Source of the DNA: Pseudevernia furfuracea
Lineage: Eukaryota; Ascomycota; Lecanoromycetes; Lecanorales; Parmeliaceae
DNA: 64,000 bases
NCBI GenBank assembly: GCA_022315425.1
Contig: JAIUPT010000031.1
Coordinates: forward strand, 496,001 to 560,000
Direction of reading: 5' to 3'
In this document: one piece after another, positions 45,452 to 57,985 of the stretch
Numbering within the stretch: the stretch's first letter is position 1
How the letters are laid out: each line of letters starts with the position of its first letter
Made by a program: the position numbers and the translations under genes
Notes under the pieces: generated by a model
What the model was told of the DNA's origin: nothing
The model's database searches: none
The model's input: the letters and a program-made list of their open reading frames with translations, nothing else

Positions 45452-48110
45452 ATGTCTTGCGTAGCAGAACTCGAGGTCATCCTCCAGTCTATGCTGGCGC
45501 TGAAGCCACCTGGAGTCACTGGGGGCAAGATCCAAAGCATCACCACCCTCTGCAATGCAAATATCCAAGTACGTCTGCTCAGGGCAATCCTTTTCATCGT
45601 CTCCAAGCTTCCTCCTTGAAGCAACAGTCACTAACCTCTCTGGTTCCCTGTAGTCCGAAACCGTCCTCATCCAACGCGTCTACACACACTTCAAAAAGGC
45701 TCCTGGATCATATAAGCTAGGCGTTCTCTATGTTGTAGACTCTGTAACACGAGCATGGGTAGAGCAGGCACGCAAAGCTGGGCAGACTTTTGGCCCATCT
45801 GCGCCAGATGGTACTTTCGCTGCCGGTGTCAATCATGTGACTGAATTGTTGCCTTCTTTCATGACAGATATCCTCACCAACTGCCCTGAAGAACAAAAGG
45901 TACGATTCCTAGAGAGCATACTTGGAACTATGGATCGGTTGGTCATCAGCATAGATGCTTGCACTGCTGTGGCCACTCTGACCTGTCCACATAAAAACAA
46001 GAAAATCCTTCCTTCCTTCGTACTTTTCTGTAATTCCTACTCACGTATATTTCTACGCATTAGGCTAGACTCTTGAAGCTTATTGATATTTGGGAGCGCG
46101 GAAGTACATTTCCAAGCAACATGCTCGAGAGCTTCAAGCAGAAGCTAGCTGCTCCTACTCCCTATGGTAAGACTTCCCCCATAACTGATTATCTCCAAGA
46201 ACGAGGAAAGACAATGATTGGATGTAATATGGCTTCTGATACATTTCTTTTGTCTGTAGATCCTCGATCGACGACGCCCACTGGAACACCCCCCAAGGAT
46301 TTCATCCCCCTCAACGAATCAAATGGGAATCTCGCAGCTGCTGGTGCTCCTCGAGCGGACACATCGCAGATTCTGAAGGCTCTCGCAGATATGGCTAAGA
46401 CGAATACTACTGCAGCGCCTGGAATGCCTTCCCAGGCTAGTCCAATCAATGTACCAAACTTACAGAATGCATATCAGCAGCACATGAATTCGTCCGTAAA
46501 CCCAGCTACTTCTGCACCGCATTATGTTCAGCCTGTAAATGTACCAGGAGCCGCAATCGGCGCAAACCCATTTGCTGGAGTGATGAGTAGTGCTTCGAAC
46601 TATGGTCTGAATCAGGGTATGCCCGCTGGGCAGACAAACGTGCACGCAAACCCAGCGATGCCGCAAGGTACCACGCCTGAAGCTCTTCAGCAACAGGTCC
46701 AACTTATTCAAATGCTGCAAGCGCAAGGTGTCCCACAAGACCAATGGGCCACTGTGCTTCAAGTTCTGATGGCTGCTGGCACTGTCGGCGGTGGTGGTGC
46801 TTCCAGCGCTCCAGCGCAGCCCAGCTGGCAGCCAAATGGAGGGAGGGATGATTCCTCACGTGATCGTAATGGGTATGATAACTCGTACAATATGCGCTCC
46901 CCTTCTGGCCGATATAGAGGCCATCGTTCGCGCTCCCGGTCACCAAGTGGCTATAATCGACGTCGCGAACCCACTCCACCTCGTCGGCGTGATAGCCCCA
47001 GCTACGGCGATTATGGTCGTGGCGGAAGGTCAGGGCGCCAGGAGAGAAACAGAAATGAATATCGTCAAAGAAGTCCACCAGCTCCTTATCGTAGGAGTGA
47101 CAGTCCCCGACAGGAGCAGACCCTGCCACCTCCAGGACCGAGAAATCTGCAGTACGATCTCTCGCTTCCCCCTAACCACATCAAGGGTAAGCCGAGCCAA
47201 CCCCACGAACGAGGCTCAAATTAATACTGACAATCAAAAAGTCCTCAGTCGAACGCTATTCGTCGGTGGTGTCACGTAAGTAAATTGGTTTTCCAAATAT
47301 GAAATTTTTTTCTAATCATCTCCGAAGTTCCTCTGAAGATGTTCTGCGGGGAATATTTCAGGCTTTCGGAATAGTGCAGACATGCATCGTTAACGTTGAT
47401 AAGCGCCACGCCTTTGTCAAAATGCTTTCTCGAACCGACGCAATGACTGCAAAAGAAGGAATGGAGCGTTACAAATCAGCTGAGATGCAGCTTCGAGTAA
47501 GTCCAATACCACTCTTCCCATTCGAGGACCTTTTCGGCCCCAATAGTTTTCCTTTATTGACTTACATAATCTAGACCCGCTGGGGTGTCGGCTTCGGGCC
47601 CCGTGATTGCAGCGACTACCAGACGGGTATCAGCGTCATTCCCATCGACCGCCTCACCGATGCAGATCGCAAGTGGATGCTGTCAGCAGAATATGGTGGC
47701 ACTGGTGGCCAGGCCATCGAGCCAGGTGTTGTCGTCGAAGAGCCGGATATTGAGATTGGTGCCGGTGTCTCGTCGAAAGGTAACGCGCCCCCACCCTCTC
47801 CTTCAATCGAAACCCAACACTGATCTCCTACATAGCAATCAGCAGACGTATGGCTACAGACAAAGGTGGCCAGCAAGGCCCGCGCTCTACTCGAGATCCG
47901 CCAAGTAATTCGAACCCTCCACCCCAGCAGCAACGCTACCGTCAGCCAGAGCACAACGATAACCGTGACAATAATACCATCGGCGTTGCTCCTGCTGTCC
48001 CTGGCTTTGGCTTCCAATTCCCAGGCATGCCAAATGGTTTCCAATTTCCACCTGGATTCGTCATGCCCGGGATTATGCCAGCGCAGCCCCCGCCACCTGG
48101 AGCTACATGA
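45452..48110 (+). CDS. seb1: Nrd1/Seb1-like RNA polymerase II CTD-interacting, RNA-binding protein
   Basis: Transcription-termination and RNA-processing factor. ATG 45452 starts MSCVAELEVILQSMLALKPP. The N-terminal CID (CTD-interacting domain) continues through VLIQRVYTHFKKAPGSYKLG, LYVVDSVTRAWVEQARK and RLLKLIDIWERGSTFP. Gln/Asn/Pro-rich linker, then an RS/RG-rich region (RYRGHRSRSRSPSGYNRRRE). An RRM follows: LSRTLFVGGVT, then IFQAFGIVQTCIVNVDKRHA and FVKMLSRTDAM, then TRWGVGFGPRDCSDY. The Pro-rich tail ends PPPPGAT at TGA 48108-48110. Exon junctions I can place: 45568/45654, 45899/46064, 46166/46260, with further introns near 47188, 47279, 47494 and 47781. CID plus RRM in this order is diagnostic of Nrd1/Seb1. 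Confidence 0.93.
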
Positions 48111-49523
48111 GTGCTCTCAAAGCAGCTTCTTCTACAGGCTAACACTTAGTTGTATGGCATTCAGGGCGTTTCTCGGTTCCAACGACATACCCATAACGGC
48201 GTTCGATGATAGACTTGCGCATCAGACCGGCGAGTAAGGAGGTACGGGTTCTCCGCAGCTTTGTCATATTTCCACTTCTTCCAGGCACGGCGTTACGATC
48301 AATAGCCGGCCATCTGTTCAGTTCGCTCAGCCAGCTGCACTGCAGCAAATTTCACGTACGAGAATCTCTATTCGATCGTCTCCAAAATGCAAGGCGGTGT
48401 TGGAGAGACTCGCTAGAATAGCGATGCATGCTCCAGGAATGGCTGCTCATCCTAAGACAGCAAGACATACTTGCTTATGCGTGTACTTGAGATGAAAAGC
48501 GAGCTTGTGTGCAATAGTGAGATACAATGACAATCAATTTCGAGAAGTATCATAATGCAAAAGTGGGCCCTTGGGTTTACAGTCTCGTAGTGCGTGCTTG
48601 AAATCTATTTCTCCATCCCACGAACCTCCCAAACCTCATGCCATCATCTCCTCAAACCCCAACTATACCCGAAATCAACAACGGCCATCACAACCATTAT
48701 AATCAGCCACATCCGCGGCGCTGTGTTGCCTAGGACTGACGCTCCATCACATATATTGAATCCCTCATTCTTGCAGAGGGCTGCCAACGAGCGATTATTC
48801 TCCCAGGACGGACTGGGCGGCTCTGGTGAAGATGGCGCTAAGCTGACCGACTGCTGGGATCTAGAGTGAAGTTGGTATTGGATGAAAAGGTAGGCGGGGA
48901 CACTAAGGGGAATTTGGGGGAGTGGTACACTGTGGAATGTTGTGTTGTGAAAATGATTTTTGACGTGGGCGTGATGGCTCAGTAGACGTGTTGAATGCTT
49001 GAACGCTTGATGGTCGAAGAAAGGAGTTGGTTTGGGCTCTCTCGGACCCTGGGTTCTACAGTAATGTTTGATGGCTCTGGGCGAGATTTGAGGGTGGGAA
49101 TGACATGAGAGGTCACATTCGTCATTTATTTCACGTATCCAGATTCACAAAGCCGAGAACATTGTTGAGGCATTCATTGGTACATCTGGTGGACATATTG
49201 GATTGGTAAAGGTATCGTCTCCGCAGTAGGCAGATTAGTATGGTGGCCATTACTCCTTTCCTTGGTCAGGCTACTATTGATATGACTGATTGTCGCTACC
49301 CATTGGACTCGGCAATTACAAGTCGTCCCTCCTTCCTCCAACCACTCTTTGACGTATATACCCACCATGGCAGGAGCATCCGAGATTGACTTCTCTTCCC
49401 AACTATATATGCTCTATCGACAGCATGTTACCTTTACGACCCACCTGAGTTTAGCACCTTACCAATCAGCAGTTTTGGATTACAGCCCTTCTTACTGCAT
49501 ACTAAGACGTATATCAATCTCAT
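48111..49523. other. 1.4-kb intergenic region upstream of the H+-ATPase gene
   Basis: Mostly non-coding. A possible small ORF is listed separately. The 150 bp before 49524 is pyrimidine-rich, consistent with a leader of the H+-ATPase mRNA. Confidence 0.5.
48639..48869 (+). other. Possible small or broken ORF
   Basis: ATG 48639 opens 31 codons (MPSSPQTPTIPEINNGHHNH...) ending in TAG, while the +1 frame continues to TGA 48869 with good composition (PSHILNPSFLQRAANERLF). Two clean pieces in different frames suggest either a small spliced gene or a relic. No family is recognised. Confidence 0.25.
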
Positions 49524-52500
49524 ATGTCCGAAGAGTACGAGATGGACTTTACGACAGCCGGAACAACCGCTGCTGGCACAACTGCTGTCAATTCGCCCAC
49601 ACGAAAGCGCTCTGATGAGAACCAAAGGCCCAGCAACCCAGGGCGCTTCTCTCCCAGCCTCCAAACCAGCGGGTACTACAACCGCCAGAAATCCACCCTT
49701 CAAGAGGCTCTAGCCCAGCTTTCGCCTAACGAGCTCGATGCCGTTCGCACGAACACTGATCCAGTTGGGGACTTCGACGCACTGCTTGCTTCGCTCGAGT
49801 CAGATGACGAAGAGGAGCTGTCCATCGAAGACGAGATTCCTACTGTCGGAGAGGCGAGAGCGGTTCCCAGTGTGCTGCTGGAGACATCTCCCAATCAGGG
49901 CTTAGATGACGCTGAGGTCCTCTCGAGGAGGAAGAGATATGGGTGGAATATGATGAAAGAGGAAAATCGTAGCCATGTAAAGGCATTTCTTATGTTCTTC
50001 GTTGGGCCGATTCAGTGTGTCATGCTTGTAAGTTGGCATCCATAACCCTCCAGCATGTTTCCCATCGAGGCTCATCCCCGTGAGACGAATGCGATTCCAG
50101 CTGAATTGACTTTTGTAGTTGGCGTTTATACTGGCTGCGGGCCTGCAGGACTGGATCGACCTCGGAGTCATTGCCGGCTTGCTTCTGCTCAATGCAGTTG
50201 TTGGCTTCATTCAAGACTATCAAGCTGGGAACATTGTCAAGGAACTCAAGAAGACGCTGGCACAGAAATGTACAGTCTTGCGCAACGGCGGGATACTGGC
50301 CGAAGTGGATGTGCCCAGCCTTGTTCCGGGGGACATCGTCCACGTTGATGAGGTACGATTCGATGGGGTTGCGAGCCTAAGGTATCGAATGCGGACTGGA
50401 CTGACGTCGACCGCTGTAGGGCACCATCGTACCAGCGGACGGTATCCTAATTACTCCAAGGGCCCACTTGCAGGTCGACCAATCCTCAATCACCGGGGAA
50501 TCGCTCGCTGTGCAAAAGAAGGTGAGCGAGACTATCTACCAGTCTTCCACGATCAAGCGCGGAGAAGGCTACATGATGGTCACAGCAACCGGTGACAGCA
50601 CGTTTGTTGGCCGCTCTGCCGCCCTCGTCAATGCTGCTGCAGCAGGCACCGGTCATTTCACTCAGGTACTACACGGTATCGGTAGTGCACTATTGGTCCT
50701 TGTCGTCGTCACGCTGTTTGCCGTCTGGGTTTCCTCGTTCTATCGGTCAAATCCTATTGTAAAGATTCTGACATTTACGCTCGCTATCACGATAATCGGT
50801 GTACCGGTTGGTCTCCCGGCCGTCGTCACTACCACAATGGCTGTTGGTGCGGCATTCTTAGCAAAGAAGCGCGCTATTGTACAGAAATTGTCCGCCATTG
50901 AGTCCCTTGCTGGGGTTGAGATTCTGTGCAGTGACAAGTGAGTCGAGACTACTTCCTCAGAATCCTCCACAATCGACCGGACTGTTGCCCAGCCATCTTC
51001 CAATCTTGACTGAATCGTTACCTGAAATACCAACCATAAGCAAGTCTGAGTACTAATATCTTGTTTCTAGGACCGGTACCCTTACGAAGAACAAATTGTC
51101 GCTAGGAGAACCGTACACGGTTCAAGGAATCGACCCAAGCGAGCTCATGCTCACAGCTTGTCTGGCTGCTTCACGCAAGAAACGCGGAATTGATGCAATC
51201 GATAAAGCTTTCTTGAAGGCAATCAAGCGTTATCCCAGTGTCAAAGACATGCTACTGAATTTCCAAGTGCTTGAGTTCACACCATTCGACCCAGTCTCTA
51301 AGAAAGTAACCGCCCTCGTGCAATCAACTCGAGGCGAACAAATCATTTGCGTCAAAGGAGCACCACCAAGCATCATGAGAATGGTCCTTGAAGCTGGTCC
51401 ACTAAGCGAAGAGACAATCAAACAATACAACGAGAAAGTGGCTGATTTCGCAAGTCGTGGCTTCCGTTCCCTCGGAGTTGCTCGCAAGCGAGCCGGTAGC
51501 ACTTGGCAGCTCTTGGGTATCATGCCTTGTTCCGATCCGCCTCGTCACGACACCGCCAAGACAATTCGGGAAGCCCTTGATCTTGGGTTGGAGATCAAGA
51601 TGTTGACGGGCGATGCGGTTGGAATTGCTAAGGAGACCTCTCGTCAACTGGGCCTAGGCGAGAACGTTTATAACTCTGAGAGGCTAGGACTCGGTGGTGG
51701 AGGCGACATGCCAGGATCTGCAATCTACGACTTCGTTGAAGCCGCTGATGGGTTTGCTGAAGTATTCCCTCAACATAAGTACAATGTGGTCGACATCCTG
51801 CAACGGCGAGGCCACTTAGTTGCAATGACAGGTGACGGTGTTAATGATGCCGCTTCGCTCAAAAAGGCTGATACCGGGATCGCTGTGGAAGGCTCTTCAG
51901 ATGCAGCACGTTCTGCTGCCGACATTGTATTCCTCGCACCTGGTCTCTCGGCTATCATTGATGCAATTAAAACTTCACGACAGATCTTCCATAGAATGCA
52001 TGCGTACGTTGTGTACCGCATTGCACTGTCTCTGCATATGGATATATTTCTTGGCCTCTGGATTGCCATTTTTAACGAGAGCTTGAAGATTCAGCTTGTG
52101 GTATTCATTGCCATTTTCGCAGACATCGCTACACTGGCAATCGCCTACGATAAGGCGCCATTCTCGCGAACCCCGGTCAAGTGGAACTTGCCAAAGCTAT
52201 GGGGCATCTCCATCGTTATGGGAATCATCCTGGCTGGGGGATCATTTATATGTTTGACAACAATGGAGTTGGTTCCGACTGCAAGTAATATTGTACGAGG
52301 GGGTATAGCCGAAACTATTGGCAAAAGAGACTCAGTTCTGTTCCTCGAAATCGCTCTTTCGGAGAACTGGTTGATCTTCATTACTCGTGCTGATGGTCCG
52401 TTTTGGACTTCTTGGCCATCCTGGCAGCTGATATTGGCCGTTCTGACGGTTGATGCTATCGCGACTGTGTTCTGTGTATTCGGATTGCTCAACGGCGGCC

Positions 52501-52792
52501 AGATAGAGCCGGTAAGACACCTGGTCACGACAGCAAGAGTGTGGATTTTTTCCTTTGGTGTTTTCTGTTTGATGGCTGGCGTCTATTACCTTTTGAACGA
52601 TTTTGTGGCATTTGATCGGATAATGCACGGGAAATGGCCATGCGAAAGGAAGCGCAAGGATACAAGTCTGGAGGATTTAGGTATGTCGCTCCCACGATTG
52701 ATCATTTAGGGGGAGGGGGGTTGAGCGCTAAATTTTACGGTACAGCTTTCGCTCTCGATAGGCTTTCTCGGCAGCACGATAAGGCTGTCTAA
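49524..52792 (+). CDS. Plasma-membrane H+-ATPase (P-type, Pma family)
   Basis: Pumps protons out of the cell and energises nutrient uptake; about 970 residues with ten expected membrane segments. Exons 49524-50027, 50119-50352, 50420-50937, 51071-52680 and 52746-52792, with consistent phases. Key motifs: VDQSSITGESLAV (actuator TGES), ITIIGVPVGLPAVVTTTMAV (M4), CSDKTGTLTKNKL (phosphorylated Asp, interrupted by an intron in the Lys codon), CVKGAP, and VAMTGDGVNDAASLKKAD. The last short exon supplies the C-terminal tail (LAFALDRLSRQHDKAV) that matches the regulatory region of fungal Pma enzymes; without it the ORF would end early at LPRLII. The N-terminus is an extended acidic Ser/Thr-rich tail. 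Could be a second Pma isoform; the paralogue is not in the window. Confidence 0.95.
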
Positions 52793-53231
52793 GGGGCTGC
52801 TCCGGGCCGAATGGAGGGGATTCTGGAGTTGGTTTCCGGCGTCTTAAGGTGTCATTTCTAGGGTTCAAGAAGCCATTATTATTGTAGACTTTTTTTTTTG
52901 GTTTGATACCTTTCAGTGAACGCTTCCATCTTGGTTCCACTACACAACTTGATACAGATGAATGGTTGCATACAATCAAAAGTTGCACAACTAAAATGAC
53001 ATGTATTCTACCCGGACAGCTGTCTGGGAACTCATCCGCCCCTTGTTCTAATGCCTAATCGTTTGTGCCCGTTGCAGCAATCCGAAGCCATCTATCCTAC
53101 CTTTGCACGGAATTTTTCACCCGTGATAGTATCCTGCTCACGATTTGCTGCGCTTTTAAAACACTGTCTCTTTTCTCTACCTTTCTTGAACCTTTGGCTT
53201 GACTTCGTTGAAAAGACAAAACCCAAGAACC
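52793..53231. other. Spacer between H+-ATPase and WD40 genes
   Basis: Both genes are on the + strand. Includes the 3' region of the ATPase and the leader of the next gene. No other gene is seen. Confidence 0.5.
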
Positions 53232-55002
53232 ATGCCGCCTGCACTCCCAGGCTTTTACTATGACGCCGAGAAAAACAAGTATTTCAAGATCCAACCCAAC
53301 CATGCTGCAGCACATGGATCAACCGGTAAGTACTCGAAGGCGGCCGTGAAGAAAGACGCCGAGGAGCAGCGCGAGCAGAAGCGGAGGAAGTTGTTTGAAG
53401 AGCAAGAGAGGCAGACGAGGATCAAGCGGTCAAGGGTGCTGGAGAGTCCACTGGGCGGGGGGTGGGGTATCACGAGGGAGCTCGGCGTTGCGAAGCTCGA
53501 GCGCGGGACCGTCATGAGAGCCTGGGCGCAGGGTCTGCAGAGAAGGGAAGTGTCGAACTTCCGACACCAGGATGCTGGCTCTGGACCTTTCGTGTTCGAT
53601 ACGGATACGGGGATCCTTACGCATGCTGAGGTGCTCCGTGGGAGCGGAGGCAGTGCTCTCTTTTCCGTGTTCGTGTATTCCTCTTTTTTCGATTCTCGGG
53701 GCGGAGATGCTGATGATGTGTATTTTAGGAGGCATGTTGTGCGACCTGCTTATGATTCGGGAAGGGGGAGTTGGGTTCAGCTAGGCCCGATGTCGGGTGG
53801 CCATATTTTCGATTCTCAGGTCAGTATTTACGAGATGAGATGGTAGTTTTTGGCTGATGGCGTGGTGTGGGACAGGTTACCTCGATGAACATTTCGACCT
53901 CTAGGGTGCTCATGTAAGTACTGCTTAATAGCTGCATTGTCCTGTTGTCCTGGAACTTTTGCTTTTTTAATCTCGACGATTGATCACATGTAAATTGTGC
54001 TTCACTCCTTGATTCTCTCTGCTATGTTTACTTCGACACTCCCTTGGACTCGAATACTGCCTGAGTTGCCATCCTGTCCCCCATGCTCCGTCTCCTTTTT
54101 GTCCTTTTTCTCGAAACACCACATCATCAAAAGACAGCAACAATTCGATCCGCTAATGCTCGGACAGGACAACAACAATGGGCGGCAGTCAACCCGCCTG
54201 CGTTCACCTAACCAAACTCATCGATCCGGAAGAATGGAGGGCGCGGCAGGATGACGATCCCTTGTCGTACACAAGCGATGTCTCCACTTTCATCCGCTCC
54301 CAAATAAACGCTACGTTCTGGGCTTCCTCTTCCCGCCCTGACCCTACGATTTCCGACTTTGCTATGGCTACAACGTACGGTACCGTCATCGTTGCGGAGT
54401 CTCAATCTTCGTGGTCCTTTGATCGAATCCAGACCTTTAAGCACGAGGACTTTGACGCCAGCTCCGAGGTGCTGGCTGTGGACTGGCTCGACACGAATAT
54501 CCTACTGAATGGGTGTCGAGACGGTACGGTGAGATTGTGGGATGTGAGGACTTGTGGCCCCAGTGGGACAAATTGGAGGGTGAAGCATCAGAGTTGTATT
54601 AATCAGGTCAGGAGGCTGGACGCGAATAGGTTCGTAGTTGCTGGGTTGGAGAGGCGAATGGCGACTTACGATTTACGTTACGTACGACCCAAAGAAGATC
54701 TCACTAACGCGGCCACGAGACCTTATGTGGAGTTCCCTGGGTATAGGAACAAAGAGCTAAATGGCATTGCGGTTGGATTCGACGTTTGTGGGGATCTTGT
54801 GGCGGCGGGTACGGATGAGGGAGGGTTGCAGCTTTTTGATGGGATGAGTGGGCGAGAGGTAACGGTGGGTATGGGAAGGGACATAAGGAACGAGTTAGGA
54901 GGGCCCGCAAGGTGTTTGCGGTTTGTGGAGACGGAGGAGGGGAGGGATGGGAAGAAAATGTTTGTGGCGGGTGTGAGGGGGATTGAGGAGTGGGCTTGGT
55001 GA
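53232..55002 (+). CDS. WD40-repeat protein, DCAF4-like
   Basis: About 486 residues. Exons 53232-53819, 53876-53913 and 54168-55002; the middle exon is only 38 nt and the second intron is 254 bp. The N-terminus MPPALPGFYYDAEKNKYFKI is the signature opening of DCAF4-type proteins, followed by a basic coiled stretch. WD40-like strands include VLAVDWLDTNILLNGCRDGT followed by VRLWDVR, then INQVRRLDANRFVVAGLERR and AAGTDEGGLQLFDGMSG. DCAF proteins are substrate receptors for CUL4-DDB1 ubiquitin ligases; the substrate is unknown. The splice joining VLM with TTTMGGSQPACVHLT is supported by phase; an alternative is that ATG 54178 starts a separate shorter form. Confidence 0.8.
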
Positions 55003-55226
55003 TGGCGATGATGATGTTGTATGATGTAGGACTTAGATAGGTGATGTCAACGGTTTTCAAGTATCTTGATCAAAATACAAAGATATTTGTACGTAAGTAA
55101 CCCTAGGCCCTAGACCTAATTAATATGGAAGCGGAGAGGCGTATATACATTCAAGTGGGCTTAAGCCTAGCCAACAGCTTCCCGGATAGGCATAAGTATA
55201 CATCCACAACTCTGGCTCTTTCTGTT

Positions 55227-56265
55227 TCATACAACCTTGTTAAATGCCGGTATCAGCGTCTGCGCAAGCCAGAAGCTAAACACCAATTTCGGCCCCGTCA
55301 TCAACAACTTCGGCGTCAACCCCTTGAAGAAACTTGTAAACCCTTCATCCTTCATCATATTCCCTACAATCTTAAACCCGCTCTCCGGATTCTCAAAATT
55401 CCGGTTCTGTATCCTGGTCTTGATCACATCCAACGGAGCCGACACAACCAAGGAGGCTGTTGCACCAGCAATCGAGGCGACGAAGTTCTGCAAAAAGCCG
55501 GCTGAGTTATAGTCATCGAGTTTGTACAGGTACTGTTTCGCGGCTGCTGAACCACCGAAGAGGGCAAATGAGCCCGGGGCATTACGGGCGGCGGTCCAGC
55601 CGGCGCCTCGGTAGAGTCCCATGCCTTCGTCTGCTACTATTCGTAAGACGCCGCGGCCGCGGAAGGCTTCAGGGTTGGTTTGGCGTTTGATTTTCAGGAC
55701 ATCGAGAGGGAGGAGGACAATTTCGCCTATGCCGATCAAGCTACACAAACCTGGTCAGCTTCATTCAGGCAAAGCTCCGAGATAGTCGGTGGCATACCTT
55801 CCAGCAGTCGCATGCATGATGGCCTTTCCATTACCCTTTCCAAAAGCCCGGTCGAACTGGTCTCCGTAGTTTAATGCTAGATAGTCTCTTGCGAATGGCT
55901 GACCCCCATACTTGTATATCCGTTGCAATATTTTATATCCTGCAGCATAGCCCAGCCCTGGAAATAAAGAGGTAAATTTCTTCCCAATTGCCGCATGAGC
56001 TGTGTCTCGGAAGATGACTTCATTTAGTCTGGCAGCTGATGAGACTTTTCCTTGGTTGCTCATCAATCGCTTAGCGATGGTGTCGACCGGGTGGAATATG
56101 GCGAGTTCGGCGATACCAGCGGATCCTGAGGAAAGTCAGTGAGTTGCTACGGATCAGGTTGGATTGAGTAGAAGTACCCGATCCCAAGAGTCTGGCAGTA
56201 ACCGATTCTTTCTTGAATTCTTTCGCAGCGGAGCTGGCGACGGCTTCCACCACCTGCGGAGCCAT
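55227..56265 (-). CDS. GGC1: Mitochondrial GTP/GDP carrier Ggc1
   Basis: SLC25-family inner-membrane carrier that imports GTP in exchange for GDP and is linked to mitochondrial iron and nucleotide balance. ATG 56265 (MAPQVVEAVASSAAKEFKKE). After an intron: SAGIAELAIFHPVDTIAKRL, the first carrier signature, then GKGNGKAIMHATAG, SLIGIGEIVLLPLDVLKIKR (second signature), SLVVSAPLDVIKTRIQNR (third signature) and the end LVFSFWLAQTLIPAFNKVV. Three exons are visible. The 3' end lies 225 bp from that of the WD40 gene, convergent. Sequence is very close to known Ggc1. Confidence 0.93.
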
Positions 56266-56947
56266 TCCCGCCTTTGATCTCGGCTTGTGGTGTGTGATCA
56301 GAGAAGGACTGTTATGAGAGGAACGCTGCTACAAAGAATGGAGTCAGGCAAATCCAGGCTTTACAACAGAGTGGAAAACTGAGAGGCCGGAGAAAATAGG
56401 TGAAGAGAAGAAAGAGGAGAATGAAAAGGATCAAAAGCAATTAATTACTATCTTCAACTGTCTCCCGGACTCGAATTTGGGGGAGTGCCTTGAAAGCACG
56501 TGAAAAGAAGCCCGAGCCAAAGTTTTTTCAAGTTAGAGTTTTGCCAAGACGGTCGATCCCGTTTAACCGGTACCCGCTAGCCCGCTAGCCTATAATTCAT
56601 AAGGTAAAGTACTTAAGGTGATAATTTATAATGCCCGTTGCGCCGACCATCGGACCCACGGACCCTGGAACCCCAGCCTTCGCCTACTCCCCTACTCCCC
56701 GAGCTCCCCTACTCTCTAAGGTACTCGCCAGCCATCCGGTTTATACTGTAAATACTTAATTCCCCCCCCCCCATGAATTGTAATCCATCACAATAATCCC
56801 CAACCTTCCCTTCAATTGCCAGCCTCCCCCCCGGCGGCAGGCTCATTAAACAATTAATCAATTAATCAATATCACTCCCGAGTACTACACTACTACTTTA
56901 GCTGTCAATCTCAAGTTGTCCCATCCTTTTGCTCTTTTATTTCTATC
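56266..56947. other. Divergent intergenic region with an 11-C run
   Basis: Shared upstream region of GGC1 (-) and the coiled-coil gene (+). It contains an 11-base C run at 56762-56772 and short direct ATTAATCA units near 56850-56870. No gene is seen. Confidence 0.5.
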
Positions 56948-57985
56948 ATGTCCTGGCTTCGTCGCATGTCTAGAGATCGCTCATCCAAAGGCGAGCAAGA
57001 CCTTCCAATGCCTTCCAGGCCTTACTCCAAAGATACCAACAATTACGACCCTCAACAAATACAAAGTCCACCCTACAAAGACACCCAATACTCCAGTGGT
57101 TTCAATTCTCAGGACAAATTGCAATCCTTTCGACCCTCCACTGCTGGCGATCAGGGTTATAACGCGACACCTCGTGGAGGCCCTGTCACCTCGAGTGATG
57201 CAAACACCCGTCCCATCACTTCGACAACCATGGAACCCACCCCCGATCCATTGACCAAGGCCTTCAATGATGCCATCCGACCCTACCTCGAGCAAATCGA
57301 CGATCTCAAGAACAAGGTCGAGGACACCACCTATCAGCTTCAGCAACTCGAGGATGAGCGCGCAGACATGCACGCCTGGATTGACAAGCGCGGTCTCAGA
57401 GCTGGTAAGTTTCAACCCCATTGGCATCACACCAAACCATGCTGACTTCCATGATCAGATGTTCCTCAGTCCATTGCCATTGCGATGAACAGCGATCCCA
57501 CCTCCGCACAGACCCTCAACTACCAACTCGATCGCAAAATGACCGTGCTCAACCACGACCTTCACCGCCTCCAAGACTCCCTCTCCTCACACCTTCCAAC
57601 CGCGACGTTCGCTAGCACCCTCGCGCAGCTCATTCCGTCCATCGAAGACTTATCTGCGCTGCCTGGCGGCCCTGCGCTCGCATTCGAGCTCATCATCAAG
57701 CTTGGCGGGAACCTAAACTCGCACGGCGGCGATGAGGGCTGGAACAACGACGCCGACGCGAGCAGCCGGGCAGAGTTCTACAACCGACTTGATGACTGCA
57801 TGTTGGACATTGTGCGCCTGCGACTTGCGCCTGCGAGTGGTGAGGATCCACCATGGCAGGTCGGGAGGGATATCAAGAGGCTGGACAAGACGGGAGCTTT
57901 CTTGAGGACTAAGCTCGGTCTACAGACTTACTTCCCAAGGAGCTTGGAACTCATGAAGAGAGGAGAGTCTCGGGGCACTCAGTGA
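56948..57985 (+). CDS. Hypothetical protein with central coiled coil
   Basis: About 327 residues from exons 56948-57404 and 57459-57985 (GTAAGT...TCAG, phase 1). The first 90 residues are Ser/Pro/Gln/Tyr-rich and probably disordered, starting with the basic MSWLRRMSRDRSSK. A coiled coil follows (PYLEQIDDLKNKVEDTTYQL and on to DERADMHAW), then helical segments (NYQLDRKMTVLNHDLHRLQD) and a C-terminal region with LDDCMLDIVRLRL and GRDIKRLDKTGAFLRTKLGL. No catalytic motif or signal peptide. I do not recognise the family. Confidence 0.75.

Noticed and set aside
53997..54254. Alternative start for a separate gene within the WD40 gene's second intron
   Set aside because: The frame ends quickly and splicing 53913 to 54168 gives a continuous DCAF4-like protein in phase.
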